Below are positions 9,866 to 22,506 of a DNA stretch of 64,000 bases, one piece after another. The DNA lies in the NCBI GenBank assembly GCA_033977485.1, contig CM066991.1:133567999-133631998 (forward strand). Direction: 5' to 3'. Made by a program: the position numbers and the translations under genes. The notes under the pieces are model-generated. The model ran no database searches. It saw nothing but the letters and a program-made list of their open reading frames with translations, and was not told the origin of the DNA. The stretch comes from Hydrangea macrophylla (lineage: Eukaryota > Streptophyta > Magnoliopsida > Cornales > Hydrangeaceae). Position 1 is the stretch's first letter. Each line of letters begins with the position of its first letter.

Positions 9866-10518
9866 CAAACCACCAAATGATGACAAAAAGAATCTACTTC
9901 TACTTTCCACAATTGCTCCTAATCATTACAATAATTTTTTTAGTTTTGTCTTGATGTAGATTTCAAGGAAGGGTAGTTTTGGAAAGTAAGTAAAAATTAT
10001 ATTCCAATTTAGGAAAGTTGGTAACTTTTTAGAGTACCGTTTAATTATAATAAAGTGTCATTTGATAATAGTAGTATTAATAGGATAACTATCAATTTAG
10101 GTGACTATTCTGTATATGTATAATTATGTATATAACTCTGGATAAAAGATAAAAGAAATATAAGAGTAAAATTTTAACTACATTGGCAAAGACCATCCCC
10201 ACATGAAGAGATCTAAATCTTGATCAATATATACACGTGTGTGTATAGACAGCTTTAAGCTTGTGCACGTTTGATGGTGAAGATAAGTAAGAGAGAGAGA
10301 AATTTAATTGGTGGCCAAGTTAGGAAAAATACAAAATAAAAGAAAAAGAAACTAGTGGGATAAAGACAAGAGAACTTGGTGGCCAAGCCAAGTTCTCATA
10401 GCTGTGAGTTATCTAATATATATATATATATATATACTATATAGATGCAGTGTGTGTAAAAGGGGAAGATGAAGGAACCGTGGGTGGGGTTACTTCTCTT
10501 GTGTAATTGCTATGTGTC

Positions 10519-10550
<32 letters not shown>

Positions 10551-12674
10551 CCGCAGGTGTACGTATGTGCTAGATTATCAAGGAAGGTTAAAATGTAAGG
10601 GAAATAAAGTGTTCTTGTTAGTGAGTAAATCTCTTTTATTTTATTTATTTATTAAATATGTCCCTGTTGGATCTTTACAAATATTTGTTTTAGTTAAAAA
10701 GGGTCCAAAAGCCAACTTTGATTATTCAGTATCGTATATAGTTTAAAATTAAACATTTAATATTACTCTTTTAATTGCATTGTGATACCATATGCAAGCA
10801 TGCATTAATTATGATATTAATGGTGACACTGGTTAAGGTCGAGGCCTTATGATGGTTAAAGGATAAGGTAGTCCATATTGAGATGGTTGAGATTGAGATA
10901 GTCCTACAGTTAGTGCACTAATATACTATTCCATTTTGAGCTGGGCTGGTGGGTAGTATACACCTTTCAAGCTGGGCTGGGGTGCTGTGGCCATATGACT
11001 AATTGTATACATTTTGAGCTGGGCTGGTGTATGCAATTGTGATGGTAACCTATTGTGAATTTGATAAGAACCAATATCATAGAAATATTAATGCATAGAT
11101 TACTTCATATGCATGCATTGGGCTGTGTAAAAGTTGTATGTATGTGCATGAAATAAATGTGTGATACGTGATTTGTGTAGAAGATAGCAACTGAGTCAAG
11201 TATGAGATATTTGAGAAATTATATATTCACATACACAAATTAATGGGAACTTTTAATAATGATATAATAAAGTATTATATCATAGATTTCAGATCAAAAA
11301 TCTATTTTGATATAAAATGTGCTTTACTCACTGAGCTCCTATCTTGTTATTATTTTTATTAATTTTTCAAGTGAGAGAGAGCCGCACAGTTGAGCCAGGG
11401 AGCGTAGTTGGGCTTCCTTCCTGTCAACTAACCAGGATTAGGCCATGGCAGAAACTGCTCCAGCTGAAAGAAGATTGCTGTAATTTTTTATACATATCAC
11501 ACCACTTGAACGAAAAGCCCAACACCTAGTACAAGGAAGAATAAGGCTACACTTAAATCATATTTTTGACACGGGAATCATGTTCAATAATTATATAGAT
11601 ATTTAATTTCATTGGATTGAATTATAATTGAAAAAGTGCATTAAAACAACTTTGTAGGTAACAAAAAGGAAAACAAAAATGAATAACATAGTCACATGAC
11701 TCGAAATAAACTGTATTATGATCCTATGATTAGGAATAAACACTGATATGTAAATCTATGCTTGGAAAATTAAACAATAAAAACATCAAAGAAAAGCTAG
11801 AATTGGGTAGTAAGAAGGAAATGGACAAATTGAAGTAAAATTTAGTATAAGATTAATACCTGATTAATAACTGGTTAATTAAGATACGCACTTGGAGATC
11901 CACCCTGTAATTCTGTTTTGAATTGTGAATTTGGAGCAATATATCACAATCATTCCTCATTAGATAATAGATGCACATACATACTTGCGTGTAGGTGTGA
12001 GTACAGAGATATGTGTGTGAAAATATATGGTCACTTAATTATTTGAGTGTGGAGACCAATGAATAAGTTTAAATAGAACCTGCATGATGGCAAAAGATTG
12101 ACATATGGGGTATATGAAGCAAATAAATGATGTGGATAATATAAATTATAACAGTAAGTAAAGGGACCCAATAAATCACCACTACAAATATATGACCCAA
12201 GGAATTTTCCCAAAAAAGGAATGCGTTTGTCGAGTATGTTGTTGAATTTTCCTGTAACCCAACCCAGTGAGTACGGGAACAAACAAGAGATGATATTTTA
12301 CCACATGTAAACTAACCAAATGAATGATATGCATAATATATGTTTTTACAGTAGGCATATACAACTGAGGTAAAACGAAACTTCAATTTAAACTTATACA
12401 CATGTTTTTGGTGGGTTGCTGTGGTTGGCTGGCTAGCTGGCTTGTAGAGGTACCTGTTCCTGTATCCGAGATAGTTGAAATGCCCGTTGTATCACATGGA
12501 TCGGCCGTGAAGTCCCCTATTTTTCAAATGCCATCATTCAACATGCTAGATTTTTCTCTAAAATACTATAAAAGTAACAAATGAGGTCATCCAAATTCAA
12601 GTGACAACCAAACGTGCTCTAAGGCGCTGATTGCAATTGTTTTCTCATCCAACTTCTTGTTTACACTTGGGCAG
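9866..12674. other. non-coding AT-rich region with simple repeats
   Basis: No gene is supported. (TA)n runs lie at about 10411-10437 and 10525-10548, and three GAGCTGGGCTGG-type repeats lie between 10938 and 11030. A short frame beginning ATGGCAGAAACTGC at 11443 stops after 12 codons and is not considered a gene. The sequence shows no splice-linked domain on either strand. Confidence 0.45.
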
Positions 12675-12715
12675 AACCTCAACCTCAACCTCAACCTCAA
12701 CCTCAACCTCAACCT
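12675..12715. repeat. (AACCTC)n microsatellite
   Basis: Nearly seven perfect copies of a 6-bp unit (41 bases). It is not the plant telomere unit. Confidence 0.9.
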
Positions 12716-13830
12716 AGAGCTTAAGCTACGTACAGTGATAGTTGCTTTTAACAGCTTTTGTTTAAAACTTATGTGAAATAGACTATTTTACATACCAAAA
12801 AGGTGAGACCGAGTCACTCAGCGCAATAGTAAGGTTGCTCCATTATAAATTTTATAACAACATGCCTTTCTGGATGCAGTTTCAAAAAGTACTACTATAA
12901 CATCAATGACAGAGTAGCTCGAGTTGTAAAAATTCATTCAAATAATTGAAGTCAAATTAAAGCCTTAGTACAAATATCAAAAGCAACAAGGTCCGACCAA
13001 TCATACACATGATTACTTGAATATCCATAACAGGAGATTCGAAAACCAGAAGGAAAAAATAATGGCACATTTATGTCCCATTAATGAACTTATAATCATG
13101 GAATCGACTCGATCATCAGATTATAGATTATAAGTTTTCAAATCGACTGTTTTTTATATAGCGCAAGGGTCGATTCCATCGGTTATAGTCGAAAAGATCC
13201 ATTTATAATCCTCCGCTAGTTGGATTATATTCATATTAATTATATTATGAATAGCTAAAAATAAAAATTCCGCCACTGCAAACACCGGGTTCAAAAGACT
13301 GCCTGTATAGATTTTTTACTATTTAGTACCATATATCTATTACTATAAGGGAAGATTGAGCAAAAATGAGTGGATGGTTAGGAACACCAAGGTACACAAA
13401 GGATTAGCAAGTGCTTTTCCTTGTGTGGATTCCATTTCCGAGTGAATGAAAAGGAAAAAACAACGGACGAATTCCACTTTCACTTTAAAGAGACATGCTT
13501 TTTCATTCCGTCAACTCCATTTGTAATTCCAGTGCGAACTGGAGGCAGAAAATCAGCAAATGATCTTATTTATCAAAATTGTATCTAGTGAAAGTAAACT
13601 CTAAACCGAGACACATATCTAAAAAGGCAAAACAATTGTTTACCAGAACTAACGAATTTCTACATTAACAATAAATCTCGGATGCAAATTTATAATAAGA
13701 AGGAATTTGAAGACAAGAAGAAAGCAAGGACTCAAAAATCTCAATTTGGTATGAATGAATTTTACAACATAGCAGGCCTAAACTCAATCACCCGCAAAAG
13801 AGTAACAAACGCAATTAAAATTGACATTTT
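12716..13830. other. no gene seen
   Basis: AT-rich, non-coding. Phrases near 13575-13640 (AAAGTAAACTCTAAACCGA, CACATATCTAAA) are weak relatives of the duplicated block that follows. Confidence 0.4.
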
Positions 13831-14401
13831 CCCACAATTTTCAAGTTTATGTAAAGCGCCAAATCACAAAAAGCAGAAGTAAGCTTTGTTAAATGTCAAG
13901 GCACAAATAGTGAAAGTGAGGTCTAAGCCGATACACATGTCTAAATAGGCGAAAATTGGAGAAGGTCTCTAAAAAAATTTGATAGTAAGTTCATAGTTAT
14001 AAACGGTAGGAAAAATGAAGAACTATTGTATCCAAAGGGAAGAACATAAACAGAAGAGTCAGTTGCTGAAAATGGTGTGGCCAATGTAAGTAGTTATGTA
14101 GCAATACAATAGAGGTATAGAACTTGAAATTAATGAAGCGGGAGAATTGAGATTAACAAAGCCTGAATGGGAAAATGATAATTGCACCCAATGTACAAGT
14201 TTTTGAAAGGCCAAAGCACAAAAAGGCAAAGTAAACTCTGTTTAGCCCTAAAAAACAAAAACCAGAATATCCAACAAGAAGTATATGGCTTCAATGTTAG
14301 AGAGTTAAATGGGAAGTTTTGCACTGTTTGCCTGAATGTAGTAAAGAAAAAGGTGGAGAATACAATGGTTTGAAGCAAAAGAGTAATCAGCACAATTTGA
14401 A
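13831..14401. repeat. 570-bp segmental duplication, copy 1
   Basis: Aligns end to end with 16271-16840 in the same orientation, with scattered substitutions and small indels. Long exact blocks include AGAACATAAACAGAAGAGTC and GCTTCAATGTTAGAGAGTTA. Neither copy keeps a shared open frame, so a protein-coding origin is not indicated. Weaker related pieces lie near 16850-16950. Confidence 0.85.
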
Positions 14402-16270
14402 GGTACATCTGTATATGGGTATTCTCTGCATATTGCAAGGATAAATAGTGCATTGTATATTCTCGTTCATAGTTAAAGTGATAGGTATATGGGTTTTTCA
14501 ACTTTGTTTTCCTGCTCTGATTCTTTCGCATATAAATTATAAAAGAAGATTAGGAAGGCAAATGACAGGTCAGTGATCAAAATTCATGCAGTCGGCTACG
14601 CTTCTCTCTCACTAACTGGTACTTTTGTGGCTAATTATATTGAAGGAAAAGGGAAATTGGATTGAAATACACACACACACACATTCATTAAAAACTAAGA
14701 AAGATATATAAGCAACAATTTCTAGAGAACAAAAGGATTACTACAGTGAGTATTGCTTTTACTAATAGAGCTGTTCATTTGAGAACTTGAAGAAATACAG
14801 CTTGCAGTAAAATACATAGAACTTGAATATAGGGTCAAACGGACCATACTTACAATAATACAGACTTTGAAAAGGCAAATGGTCCATAGCGCAGAGCGTA
14901 ATAATAAATAGCTAATAATAAGTGGTAATGAAATTGCATGGTCCTTCCTTTACCACTTCCCTTTTGTGGGTCATAAAAGGCCAAATTATTGCTGAATGTA
15001 TTCAGAGAACATGCCAGAGAATACAATGCGAACATATTTAGCTACAATTGTTCTTAATGAAAGTACCATTGTTCCTCTATTCTGTATCATGTTTACCATG
15101 CGCCATTACTGTAGAAGTCTAAAAACATAACAAGAGTTTAGTTGTTTTTAGAACAATGTGTTAAAAATTTTTAAGGAGAACTGAATTGGTAGGATAAGTA
15201 AGCGAAGCTTGGGGAAAGAAAAGACACAATTGGAATAAAACATAATAATAAGCACCTAGTAATAAGTGGTGACCAAACTGCATGTTCATTTTCTTAGCAG
15301 TTAAATTTTTCAAACACAAGTTGAAAATATCTTGGTTTTTTTTTTTTTTTTAGATATGCAGTTTTTAAGGCGGTGGAAACGTACAAATGAAGTCAAAGCG
15401 AGAAAGACAGAGCGAAATCGTAAAGCACAGAAATGAAGCCTCACCCTAACACAAGTTGGTTAGAATTGAATAACAAAAAATTTAAGGCTGGTGACAAATT
15501 CAAAGCTGCTTGGAATTAAAGAAGAGCAAATTTTAACACATCCAGGAAGCCTAGTTTCAGAAATTATAGGGAAAAGACGAGGGAAATTACCTCATATACA
15601 ATAAAGGAAAGTGAACTGCTAGAGTTTCTGAAATTATCAGCGTTTGGAAATCAATGTGGACAGTATAGCATCAGTCATGAACATAAACTATTTATTCACT
15701 CCTTTTATCAGCCTTTGAGCAAAGGGAAATTAATTCACTCCTACTATCAAATTCTGAAGGGAGAAAAGACCGTGGTTTTACCTTAAATTAAGAGCTTAAT
15801 TGAAGATAATACTTTCAAAAGCTCAAAATACCATGGTCAGTCAGTGACAAAGCTGTGTAATGTTTAAAGCAGCCTGAAAAGACATGTCTTGAGTCTAACA
15901 TTGAATTCAAATAAAAGCACATCTCTTAATTTCTAAGGAAAGCCATGCCAAGCGAAAAGGCAAAGAATTCATTTGAACCAAAAGAGTATGAAATAAAACA
16001 ATAGTAGCCCACACAAAAATCACTCCACATTAAACCTAAATTGTCAAACCAGACAAAATGGCAACAAAATCGTAATGATTAGCAACAAAGCACAGAAGGC
16101 AACAAGAACATTAAAGTGTCGTAAATTACCTTCGAGCCAATCTTCTGTTTTAGCCGAGCTCCATGACCCCAGTCATTCTAGCTCTCCGAGATTGACAGTC
16201 AGACTCTGTTCGGACAGAATTAGCAAATGAGTCATTCATGATTTAGGCTTTGTTTGGAGATAGTTATCTC
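14402..16270. other. spacer between duplicated blocks; no gene seen
   Basis: Non-coding on both strands. Contains a further small duplication: AATAATAAGTGG followed by a GCATG block near 14905-14943 and again near 15243-15285. An (AC)n run is at about 14669-14682. Confidence 0.4.
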
Positions 16271-16840
16271 CCACAATTTCGAAGTTTGTGTATAAATCCA
16301 AATCAGAAAAAGCAGAAGTAAGCTTTATTAAATGGCAAGGCACAGATAGTGAAAGTGAGGTCTAAGCCGATACACATGTCTAAATAGGCGAAAATTCGAG
16401 AAGGTCGCTACAAAAATTTAATAGTAAGTTTGTAGTTATAAACAGTAGCAAACTTGATGAACTATTGTATCCAAAGGGAAGAACATAAACAGAAGAGTCA
16501 GTTGCTGAAAATGGTTTGGCAATGTCAGTAGTTATGTAGCAATACAATAGAGGTATAGAACTTGAAATTAATGAAGCGGGAGAATTCAGATTAACAACCC
16601 TTGAATGGGAAAATGAGAATTTCACCCAATGTACAAGTTGATGAAAAGGCAAATCACAAAAAGCCGAAGTAAACTCTATTAAGCCGTAAAAAACAAAAAT
16701 CAGAATATCAAGCAACAATTGTATGGCTTCAATGTTAGAGAGTTAAATGGGAAGTTTTGCAGTGTTTGCTTCAATGTAGAAAACAAAAAGCTGGAGAATA
16801 CAATGGTTTGAACCAAAAGAGTAATCAGCACAATTTGAAT
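16271..16840. repeat. 570-bp segmental duplication, copy 2
   Basis: Partner of 13831-14401, offset by about 2.44 kb in the same orientation. Confidence 0.85.
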
Positions 16841-19800
16841 GTTCAATTTCCCCAATTTAAAGATGTAAATTGACAATGTGCCCTCAATTTACAAGTTTAT
16901 ACAAGCCCAACGCACAAAAGGCCCAACTAAACTGTATTAAACCCCAAATAAGAAGAAGTAGGAGTAGAAGACAAAATGATTCTGCTTAATTCAGAACGTA
17001 AACTAAACTGAATGTACGCAAAAGCCACCATCAGTTAAATTTTAATCCGTCATATAAACAGAATAAATGTGGGAAATTCAGTCTGTCGGCATTTTTCCTT
17101 CAAGCATTTCTCAGTAACCAAGCCAAAGGTAATTCCTAGGCAGAAGAAGCAGCTGGGAACGATTTGAGAAATGGAAATGACAAATTGGAAGAGGTTGTTT
17201 GGATATTTACCAGATATCGTAACTGCTGATGATTGAGAAGACATTAAGTTATCATAATTTGAATCAATTTTTTGGCAATTAGATTCCTTATTTGATCTAT
17301 TCAAATAAATAGGGGAGAGAGAGAGATTGATTTGGTGGGTGACTGTCATGATAAACAAGTATAGGAAATTAGTGCAGATTGATCTTTAATGGAGTAAAGA
17401 TTTAAACTATAGCCTATAGGAATCAAAATTATACTCACCCTGACAAAACTAATAGTTGTATCAACATTCATTTTAAAAATAGAAATCATAAGAAGTCAAA
17501 TAACTTTCATAGAAAAAAGCAGATTGATATGTATGAGAGGAAAAGCCAGAAAGTTGAAGTTAAACATATAGCGACGCTTACACTAACACTCATGCAAACA
17601 AATCCACATATTTGCAAACAGAAAAGAGAGAATCAATTAGAGTGAGAGAAAGGGAGACATCAGAGCACCAAACTACAGTACGGGATCTACAAATCTGGAA
17701 AAGTTAGAGCGAAATGAGCCCATAAACAACTGCTCTTGGGCGCAGTTACTACATAAAGAAAAGGTAACCGTAATAAGGAGAAAGACGTTAATATGCTTAA
17801 GTAGTAGTAGATATGTATCTTGAACGGGAGATTTTGGCAAGGATTTGAAGAGTTGAGCTTGAGGAAGAGCGTAATAAGGGCAAGTATAAACAAACCTGTC
17901 TTTTCAAGTTTGATAGGTTTTTGTCCAGATGGACTGTTCATATTTTTTCAGTTAAGAGTCTTTGAGTGGAATTTGCTTTTGTTTGTAGCAGTAATGCAAT
18001 TTAAGAATGCAAGTAAGTATATCAAGCAGCCTTCCAAAATAGTAGAATATAACACAAATAAAACTACAGTATGAAAGATGACCTGTTATAGACTCCAAGT
18101 GTTTGCAACTATACCCAAATCTGCATGAACAGAAGGCTGTAAGCAGAAGTACGTACAATATTTGTAAAAAAAACAAACTTACTTTACAGAAGGAGAAGTT
18201 TGTTTGTAAGACGTTTGGGAGAAGCTGAAATGGGTAATTTCAGGAGTAAGCGAAACAGCAGCATAGTCAAGCATTAGTAGCAGATCACTGGTTTTGCAAA
18301 GAAGTTGAATGTAAGCGTCAGTGTTAATGATAGGTTTTCACAATAGAGGGCCTCAAATTTACAATAGAGTACTGAACGATGCATTTCCTTCACACTAAAA
18401 CAAAATGGGTAATACGGGAAAAGCTCTTCAAATTAATGGTAAATCATAGCTCTGTGAAGTCAGGGACATCACACGATTCACACTTAGTGTTCAACCAAGG
18501 GCATATGCGCACGGTATGACCAATAAGTGTAAATATGGGTTTTTTGTTAGAGAACAGATTTGTTATTGATCTGAATATCAAGCGTAATTGCACTTGTGAA
18601 TTTCAAGAATATTGAAGGGGCAGCGAAAACTGAAAACTAAAATGAAAGAAAACTATGACAATGAACAGATTTGAAACGAAAGCTACAATTAAGAGACTAT
18701 TTGAAAAGTACAACTCTTTTGGGGGTTTTTTTTTTTTCAGATAACAAAGTTCGTACCTCCTACTTATATTGAAATGTAAAGTTACAGTCAGATAAAACCT
18801 CTTTGTGTTTATTCAATGATAAAAATTTGGAGAATGAAGCAAAAACCCATAAAACCAATTGTACAAAGAGAATTTGCCGTAATTGTCACGAACACCCAAT
18901 GGTCGCCTAGCAGTTTGCAAGCATCAATCACACTTTTGAGAGCGAAAATTTAAGGAGAATACACCACTTGTAAAATTAGAGTGAATCACAGGCAGCATTA
19001 GTGAGGAAAAGAAAACTGAAGGGAAAGTACGAAGGAAAACTAATGTCTTTTCTCAATAGTAATAAATTGAGTAGTGTTCCTGAATAGTATGGTATAATTT
19101 CGCTATGAAATAGGACTTACGACTGAAGATACTCTTAAGGAAGTAGAGACCCACTAAATTGGTGCATATACTACTCTTGTTAATTAATTCACACAAGCAC
19201 AGCTACAGCTGATTCAATGGTCAAGAAAATAGAATTGCAGCCCCGAGGTATATTTCATTGAGTCAAGGCATCTAAATGATACCCAGAAACCTTATTCTGA
19301 GATGCAACAAAGTCTAAATGGTTGTTCTGTAGGTTGGCTCTACGAGACTATATAATTAATTAAATGGTTACCAATTACCCAAAAAAAAAAATTTTTGATT
19401 AAGCGTCCTAGTTAAAACATGTACACATAAAATTATTGAGTCGCCTTAGTAAAACGTAGTAAAAGAAAACTCACAATGCACCAAATTGTCTTAAGCTAAA
19501 TAGAAACTGAGACTCACAATAATTCTAATGATCCAAAGCACTGGAAGCTCGCAAAGATGAAAATCCAACTCCACATAGCCCCATATTTTTTGGTATTAGA
19601 ATCCTCCAATTATTCTCTTGAAACCTGCAAAGAAATATTTTTAGTGCTCAAATAGAAAATAAGCATAAACAAATAAATTGTGAAAGTCCATCGGTTGCAA
19701 ATGGAAAATCACAGTACTTGAAAACCCAAAAAATAAATGAGTAGAGAACTTATATTTGAGTCAATTCATCAGCGTTCAAACGCCAAGGTCGCAAATTAAA

Positions 19801-20215
19801 GATAATACTAAAACAACTGAAATGCATTCTAAAGCATACATGACATGTTACCTGGCTGTTGTGAATGAGAAAACTTAGTGTAGGAATCTTGTACACGACG
19901 TAAAATCTGAAGGTGTAAATGGGAAAAGTTAGTGCAAGATTTGACCGAGATGGTATGGTTTTTTTACTCAAATACAGGGACAACACATATTAATCTGTAG
20001 CTTTACTTTAAATCTGGAACTCTAAGATCAAGACATTTTTTTAGTATTTTTAGGCTTTTCGCTGAATAAATCCATGGATCAAACAAAGTCTGAAATTTGA
20101 AATCAGTTCCATACTTAATCCATAAAGTAACCCCCAAATTTGTCCTAAATCATTAACCCACAATTAAAAAAAAAACCCCATAAAAGAATGAACTTACTAA
20201 TGAAGTTTTTAGTAC
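16841..20215. other. non-coding region downstream of the MYB exon
   Basis: This is where later exons of the minus-strand MYB would be expected. I looked for the reverse complement of the conserved LQRCGKSCRLRW and WINYLRPDLKRG codons and did not see them. Several acceptor- and donor-like sites exist (for example minus-strand TTTGCAG before 19626), but the sequence after 19626 meets a stop within ten codons. No protein is supported. Confidence 0.45.
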
Positions 20216-20348
20216 CTGCAAGTTTGGGGACAGAGCTCCAACAGCCATGGCCATACTTGGTTATGTGCTTTATAAGTTTATGATCTTCCTCAGGAGACCA
20301 AAGGCCTATCCTTAGCGTTTGCTTGTAACAGTAAGAGTGTCTTCCCAT
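20216..20348 (-). pseudogene. orphan first exon of an R2R3-MYB transcription factor
   Basis: The exon encodes 44 residues starting MGRHSYCYKQTLRIGLWSPE, which is the start of R2R3-MYB proteins of the MYB61/MYB50/MYB86 type (family form MGRHSCCYKQKLRKGLWSPEED). It contains the first helix of the R2 repeat and ends at PKLAG in the usual split glycine codon, with donor GTACTA directly after. Start, frame and donor are intact. The rest of R2, all of R3 and the activation region were not found within 10 kb downstream, so the gene appears truncated or its exons were lost or displaced. A purine (GA)n tract lies upstream at 20501-20527. It could alternatively be a live gene with an unusually long first intron, which I consider less likely. 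Confidence 0.7.
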
Positions 20349-20493
20349 GTGGACTCACAAGAACAAAAATATTCTTAAACCTGCAATTGCAATGCTGGCC
20401 GAACAAAATAAAACTGCACAAAGATGGCAATTGTTTGTTTACAATTCCCTCACTGAATTTGTCAGCAAAAGGGGCGGAACCTTGGCAGTGAGC

Positions 20494-20530
<37 letters not shown>

Positions 20531-20600
20531 GTGATAGGGATATTTTAGAAATGGAATTGGCAGGCTGGTAGGGAATCAAATTAATAGCAGGAGCTTCAAA
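20349..20600 (-). other. upstream flank of the MYB exon with (GA)n
   Basis: A (GA)n run at 20501-20527 lies about 160 bp upstream of the MYB start; on the MYB strand it is a CT-rich tract of the kind often seen in plant 5' leaders. No clear TATA box could be assigned. Confidence 0.4.
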
Positions 20601-22326
20601 GGGAGAGGTCACAATGAAGAAGGTGATTTTGTGACTGATTTTTTTAAATTTTTATTGGAATTGTACATGGAGTTTTGTATTATTGTTTGGAAATGTGAGG
20701 ATGGAGCTTTGATTAAATTGACTTGTATCTATGTATCATGAAGAGTTTGAGAATTAATGAGTTTGACAGCACTGGTGGGGTATATTGACAGATATTTATT
20801 TGCTAAGAAAACATGATTATTTGAACATGCCATATCCCAGGCCTCTAACAATAAACAGTAAAATTGGAAAGGAAAAAAAAATAAATCGGGAAAAAATAAA
20901 TACATTACTCGCGTTTCTTACGTATAAATACCGGTTCAGTAGAGCGACGCGTGAAATTTGATTTGGTATATATAAATATTAGTCGATTGGAAAACCAGCA
21001 TTATAGAGAATACTATGCAACTTTTTTTTTTTTTTTTTGAGGTTTTTCTTTATAAAGAAAACTGTACATTTTAGCCAAGTTTATGACAAGATTCCAATGA
21101 AAATACAGACACAAGGATTGAAAAAAGTGAAATGTTCTTGGAGATAAGAAATACCCATGTTTAGTTAAGCCTTTCAAATATAGTAATTTGCATTAAATAA
21201 ATATAACAGAAGGCATATACAGTTACACATTCTCTTTTCCTTTATCAAAAACCTTAATTGGCTATTTCTATTTCTTGAACAACTTCAATGACAGAGAGCT
21301 CTAAAATACTGCTGCCATTTTTCTCTCTTTTTGGATGTTTGAGTATTTCTTTAAAATCATGATAACTTTGAAAAGTTGCATAATTGAATTGAAAGACAGA
21401 AGCATTTTGAATTCTTGACGAAATGAGGGTTACTTTCTTTATCTTTTTTTTCATAAAAAAAAAAAAAACCAATCAATTCCACCAATGCCATAACGCTAAC
21501 TACCTTCTAAGAAAGAATCAAAGAAGATAATCATTCATGATTGGTTTTATAATTCTTCTCTTATAGAAGAAGATTTTAGGTTTCTTCTGTCTACATTGAA
21601 AGGGTGAGGCCTAAAGCAAGAGTAAAGAAAATGAATAAATTAAATTAGTTTAGTCCTATAAATATAGACAACAATCACAATAATGTGGCTATCCTATATT
21701 GAATTTGAGGTAATTTTTTACTGATACTTGAATGAGGACAAAATTCAGATAAAGTATTATAAGTTACAGAGAGTACATTCAAAATGACACCATATTAATT
21801 GTAACACTTTTTTATTTGCAATAATGCCATTCTATTAAGCTCTCAAAAGATTATGAAATCTTTTACACAGTTAGAAGAATCTTTTAAAGTTGTTCCCTTT
21901 TTTATCAGATGAAAAATTACATTATACAATAATGCTATGTGTACACACTTTTGTACACATTTTTTGACACACTGCTTTAAATGCGTGTACCCTGTGCTGT
22001 GTAAGTGGTGTACAAAAAAAGTATGAAAAATTCAAACAGTACATAAAAAGAATAATTACCCGAGGGATTTATCAATTAACATTCCCATTAATTTGACTTG
22101 CCAGTACATGATTGGGCTGTTGTTTTTAGAGCATTTTCCTTAAAAAAAAAATAAAAATCAGTGTCTATTTCTGGAATCTAGTAAAAGCACTTCAAAGATA
22201 TGGTTTTGAGTGTTTAATGTTACTTTTTCTAACCTCTCTCATGGTCAATGTTTCATTGCAGAACCAATTGCATCCAGACACTCTGCATTCATAGCAAGGG
22301 CTTGAAAATGAACCTTGCAAAATTTA
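20601..22326. other. no gene seen
   Basis: AT-rich, with homopolymer T and A runs. A small partly self-complementary piece at about 21940-22025 (TGTACACACTTTTGTACAC and later GTGGTGTACAAAAAAAG) may be a decayed MITE. Confidence 0.4.
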
Positions 22327-22506
22327 TCCAATCAAACATGATCAGCAAAAAAAAAAAAATTTTAGGAAATACTTGTGAACAATGCCATGTATATTGTTGT
22401 CATGTATATTGTTGTCTATGACTTTGGATACACCTATATCCATCCAATCAAACATGATCAGCAAAAAATTTTAGGGATATTTTTTTTTTAGGAAATACAT
22501 GTGAAC
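22327..22506. repeat. two direct copies of a 55-65-bp unit
   Basis: TCCAATCAAACATGATCAGC followed by an A-run and TTTTAGG...GAAATAC.TGTGAAC occurs at 22327-22380 and 22443-22506. The copies differ mainly in homopolymer length. Confidence 0.75.

Noticed and set aside
11443..11481. ATGGCAGAAACTGC in a good start context, 12 codons
   Set aside because: It stops immediately, and no splice-linked continuation or family match was recognised.
19520..19626. Second exon of the MYB gene after the acceptor at about 19627
   Set aside because: The reading frame stops after about ten codons and shows none of the conserved LQRCGKSCRLRW residues.
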